A stretch of 64,000 nucleotides of DNA from Caulobacter sp. (GTDB taxonomy: Bacteria; Pseudomonadota; Alphaproteobacteria; Caulobacterales; Caulobacteraceae): NCBI GenBank assembly GCA_017745235.1, contig JAGHZU010000004.1, forward strand, positions 245,988-309,987, given 5' to 3'. Made by a program: the position numbers and the translations under genes. The number at the start of each line of letters is the position of its first letter. Position 1 is the first letter of the stretch. Shown here piece by piece: positions 61,820 to 64,000 of this stretch. The notes beneath the pieces were generated by a model. It saw only the letters and a list, made by a program, of their open reading frames with translations. It did no database searches and was not told where the DNA came from.

Positions 61820-63001
61820 ATGTCCTTCCATCGTTCCGACGCCATCCGGCGGACCGCGCTTTCGGCCACCGCCATGGCGGCGATCGCGCTCACCCTCGCG
61901 GCCTGCGGCCAAGGCAAGGGAGCCGGCGGCGCCGGCGGCATGGGCGCGGGCGGCCCCACCCCGGTGGGCGTGGTCGTGGCCAAGACCGAGCCGGTCTCGC
62001 TGTCCAGCGAGCTCCAGGGCCGCACCTCGGCGGTGCTGGTCTCGGAGGTCCGTCCGCAGGTGGGCGGTATCGTCAAGGCGCGCCTCTTCACCGAAGGCGC
62101 CTATGTGCGCGCCGGCCAGCCGCTGTACCAGATCGATCCGGCCACCTACCAGGCCGCCTACAACAGCGCGGTCGCAGGCCTGGCCCAGGCGCAGGCCACC
62201 GCCACCGCCGCCAGGCTGAAGGCCGAGCGCTACAAGGGCCTGGTCGAGATCAACGCGGTCTCCAAGCAGGATAACGACGACGCCCAGGCCGCGGCCCTCC
62301 AGGCCACCGCCAACGTCGCCGCGCAGAAGGCCGCCCTGGACAACGCCCGCATCAACCTGGGCTGGACCAAGGTGGTCTCGCCGATCTCGGGCCGCATCGG
62401 CAAGAGCTCGGTCACCCCCGGCGCCCTGGTCACCACCAACCAGGCCACGGCCCTGGCCACCGTGCAGGACCTCTCCAGGATCTACGTCGACCTGACCCAA
62501 TCGTCGGCCGAGATGCTGAAGCTGCAGCAGGCCTTCAGCAGCGGCCAGCTGGGCCGCTCGGGCTCGGCCCAGGTCACGCTGAAGCTGGAAGACGGCTCGA
62601 CCTACCCGATCCCCGGCCGTCTGGAGTTCTCGGACGTCACCGTCGACCCCACCACCGGTTCGGTGGGCCTACGCGCTGTGTTCGACAACCCCAACGGCGT
62701 GCTGCTGCCCGGCATGTACGTGCGCGCCGTGCTCAGCAAGGGCACCACGCCCAACGGCATGCTGATCCCTCAGGGCGGCGTCAGCCGCGACCCCAAGGGC
62801 GCCGCCACCGTGATGGTGGTCAACGCCAAGGGCCTGGCCGAACCGCGCGAGATCACCACCAGCCAGACGGTGGGCGACAAGTGGCTGGTCACCTCGGGCC
62901 TGAAGCCCGGTGAGCAGGTCATCGTCGAAGGCCTGCAGAAAGTGCGTCCCGGCGCGCCCGTGAAGCCCGCCGTCATCACCGCCACCCCTGCCCAACGCTA
63001 A
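61820..63001 (+). CDS. RND efflux periplasmic adaptor lipoprotein, AcrA/MexA-like
   Basis: A 393-residue adaptor. Signal peptide with lipobox IALTLAACGQ, followed by a Gly-rich linker (GKGAGGAGGMGAGGPTP). Core: SEVRPQVGGIVKARLFTEGA and YVRAGQPLYQIDPATYQAAY (first lipoyl half), a helical hairpin, and LGWTKVVSPISGRIGKSSVT (second half). The membrane-proximal part ends GEQVIVEGLQKVRPGAPVKP. The AcrA/MexA wording (IDPATYQAAYNSA) differs from the MexE-like adaptor at 6875. The ATG at 61820 follows TTGGGG. The pump gene follows after 12 bases. Confidence 0.93.
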   Translation: MSFHRSDAIRRTALSATAMAAIALTLAACGQGKGAGGAGGMGAGGPTPVGVVVAKTEPVSLSSELQGRTSAVLVSEVRPQVGGIVKARLFTEGAYVRAGQPLYQIDPATYQAAYNSAVAGLAQAQATATAARLKAERYKGLVEINAVSKQDNDDAQAAALQATANVAAQKAALDNARINLGWTKVVSPISGRIGKSSVTPGALVTTNQATALATVQDLSRIYVDLTQSSAEMLKLQQAFSSGQLGRSGSAQVTLKLEDGSTYPIPGRLEFSDVTVDPTTGSVGLRAVFDNPNGVLLPGMYVRAVLSKGTTPNGMLIPQGGVSRDPKGAATVMVVNAKGLAEPREITTSQTVGDKWLVTSGLKPGEQVIVEGLQKVRPGAPVKPAVITATPAQR

Positions 63002-63013
63002 GGCCGGTCCGCC

Positions 63014-64000
63014 ATGCTTTCCCGTTTCTTCATCGACCGGCCCATCTTCGCATGGGTCATAGCGATCGTGATCATGCTGGCGGGGGCCCTGGCCATTCGC
63101 ACGCTGCCGATCGCCCAGTATCCCGAAATCGCCCTGCCCCAGGTCTCGATCAACGCCATCTATCCCGGCGCCTCGGCCAAGACCGTCGAGGACAGCGTCA
63201 CCCAGGTCATCGAGCAGAAGATGAAGGGCCTGGACGGCCTGGACTACATGTCGTCGACCAGCGACAGCTCGGGCGCGGCCACAACGACCCTGACCTTCAA
63301 GGCCGGCACCAACATCGACATCGCGCAGGTGCAGGTCCAGAACAAGCTGCAGACCGCCACCGCCCTGCTGCCGCAGGAAGTGCAGCAGCAAGGCCTGACG
63401 GTCGCCAAGTCGGCCCGCAACTTCCTGCTAATCGTCGGCATGTATTCCGACGATCCCAAGACCACCAACACCGACCTGGCCGACTACATCGCCAGCAACC
63501 TGCAAGACCCCCTCAGCCGCATCGACGGCGTGGGCGAAGTGCAGCTGTTCGGCGCGCAGTACGCCATGCGCATCTGGCTGGATCCGACCAAGCTGGCCAG
63601 CTACAGCCTGACCCCGGCCGACGTCATCGCCGCGATCAGGGCCCAGAACGCCCAGGTCTCGGCCGGCCAGCTGGGCGGCGTGCCCAACGTCCCCGGCATC
63701 GGCCTGAACGCCACGATCACGGCCCAGTCGCGCCTGTCCACCCCGGCCGAGTTCCAGGAGATCATCGTCAAGAACAGCCCCGGCGGCGCCATCGTGCACC
63801 TGCGCGACGTCGCCCGCGTGGAGCTGGGCGCGGAAAGCTACGGCTTCGCCGCCAAGTACAACGGCAAGCCCGCCGCCGGCCTGGCCATCCGCCTGGCCCC
63901 CGGCGCCAACGCCCTGAACACGGCCGACGCCATCAAGTCGCGGGTCGAGCAGCTGGCGAAGACCTTCCCGGCCAGCTACCGGTACGTGATCCCCTACGAC
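63014..64000 (+). CDS. RND efflux pump inner-membrane subunit, AcrB/MexB-like (truncated by window)
   Basis: 329 N-terminal residues, still open at the edge. Starts [20 protein letters not shown], then [40 protein letters not shown] and [20 protein letters not shown], all characteristic of the AcrB/MexB HAE1 subgroup. The first TM helix and the beginning of the first periplasmic porter domain are present, to VIPYD. The ATG at 63014 follows the adaptor stop by 12 bases. A NodT/OprM-type channel gene may follow outside the window. Confidence 0.94.
   Translation, partial: MLSRFFIDRPIFAWVIAIVIMLAGALAIRTLPIAQYPEIALPQVSINAIYPGASAKTVEDSVTQVIEQKMKGLDGLDYMSSTSDSSGAATTTLTFKAGTNIDIAQVQVQNKLQTATALLPQEVQQQGLTVAKSARNFLLIVGMYSDDPKTTNTDLADYIASNLQDPLSRIDGVGEVQLFGAQYAMRIWLDPTKLASYSLTPADVIAAIRAQNAQVSAGQLGGVPNVPGIGLNATITAQSRLSTPAEFQEIIVKNSPGGAIVHLRDVARVELGAESYGFAAKYNGKPAAGLAIRLAPGANALNTADAIKSRVEQLAKTFPASYRYVIPYD

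Overview
The window is high-GC (AT-poor almost throughout), gene-dense alphaproteobacterial chromosome. Many products read as close relatives of Caulobacter proteins. The clearest markers are the oxidative (Weimberg-type) xylose genes xylX, xylB, xylC, xylD and xylE under a LacI-type regulator with the XylR palindrome TGTTAGCGCTAACA. A Caulobacter species, or a close relative in Caulobacteraceae, is the best guess. I saw no tRNA, rRNA, CRISPR array, transposase or prophage.

Layout. 1-5.4 kb: a truncated gene, an AraC regulator, a small protein resembling a histidine-kinase dimerisation region without its histidine, an MHS-type MFS transporter and CorA. 5.8-12.8 kb: a TetR repressor divergent from a complete MexEF-OprN-like RND efflux operon, with two operator palindromes between them. 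13-18.3 kb: three small proteins and a 1372-residue repeat-rich autotransporter. 18.3-23.4 kb: a DUF4173 membrane protein/response regulator/histidine kinase operon and an AraC regulator. 23.8-31.8 kb: a type I secretion ABC/HlyD pair, a sugar 1-dehydrogenase-like oxidoreductase, an exported GH3 glucosidase and an MpaB-family oxygenase. 31.9-35.5 kb: an acyl-CoA ligase and an HWE histidine kinase. 35.6-38.9 kb: pyrimidine-catabolism genes in the order rutB-C-D-A. 39.2-42.6 kb: an FKBP isomerase, a 43-residue membrane peptide, an M61 peptidase and a single-domain response regulator. 42.8-47.5 kb: a five-gene PepSY-DUF2271-DUF4198-ApbE-flavoreductase operon behind a Fur-like box. 47.5-59.9 kb: mobA, then the xylose locus (xylR, xylX, xylB, xylC, xylD, an exported GH39 xylosidase, a TonB receptor on the other strand, xylE). 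60-64 kb: a YceI lipoprotein and a second TetR-controlled RND efflux operon that runs off the end.

How the genes work together. The xylose block covers release of xylose in the periplasm (GH39), probable outer-membrane uptake (TonB receptor), inner-membrane import (XylE), and oxidation to xylonolactone, xylonate, 2-keto-3-deoxyxylonate and 2-oxoglutarate semialdehyde. The final dehydrogenase, xylA, found inside the operon in C. crescentus, is absent here. The PepSY/DUF2271/ApbE operon looks like a periplasmic electron-transfer chain: the DUF2271 protein carries a D-G-I-S-G-A-T motif of the kind ApbE flavinylates. I consider this the most interesting, least-described system in the window.

A third theme is dispersed palindromic repeats. 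At least four families sit in gene junctions: at every internal junction of the rut cluster, between xylB and xylC, after xylD, after the GH39 gene and before apbE. In two places (rutD and mobA) they appear to supply the C-terminal codons of the protein.
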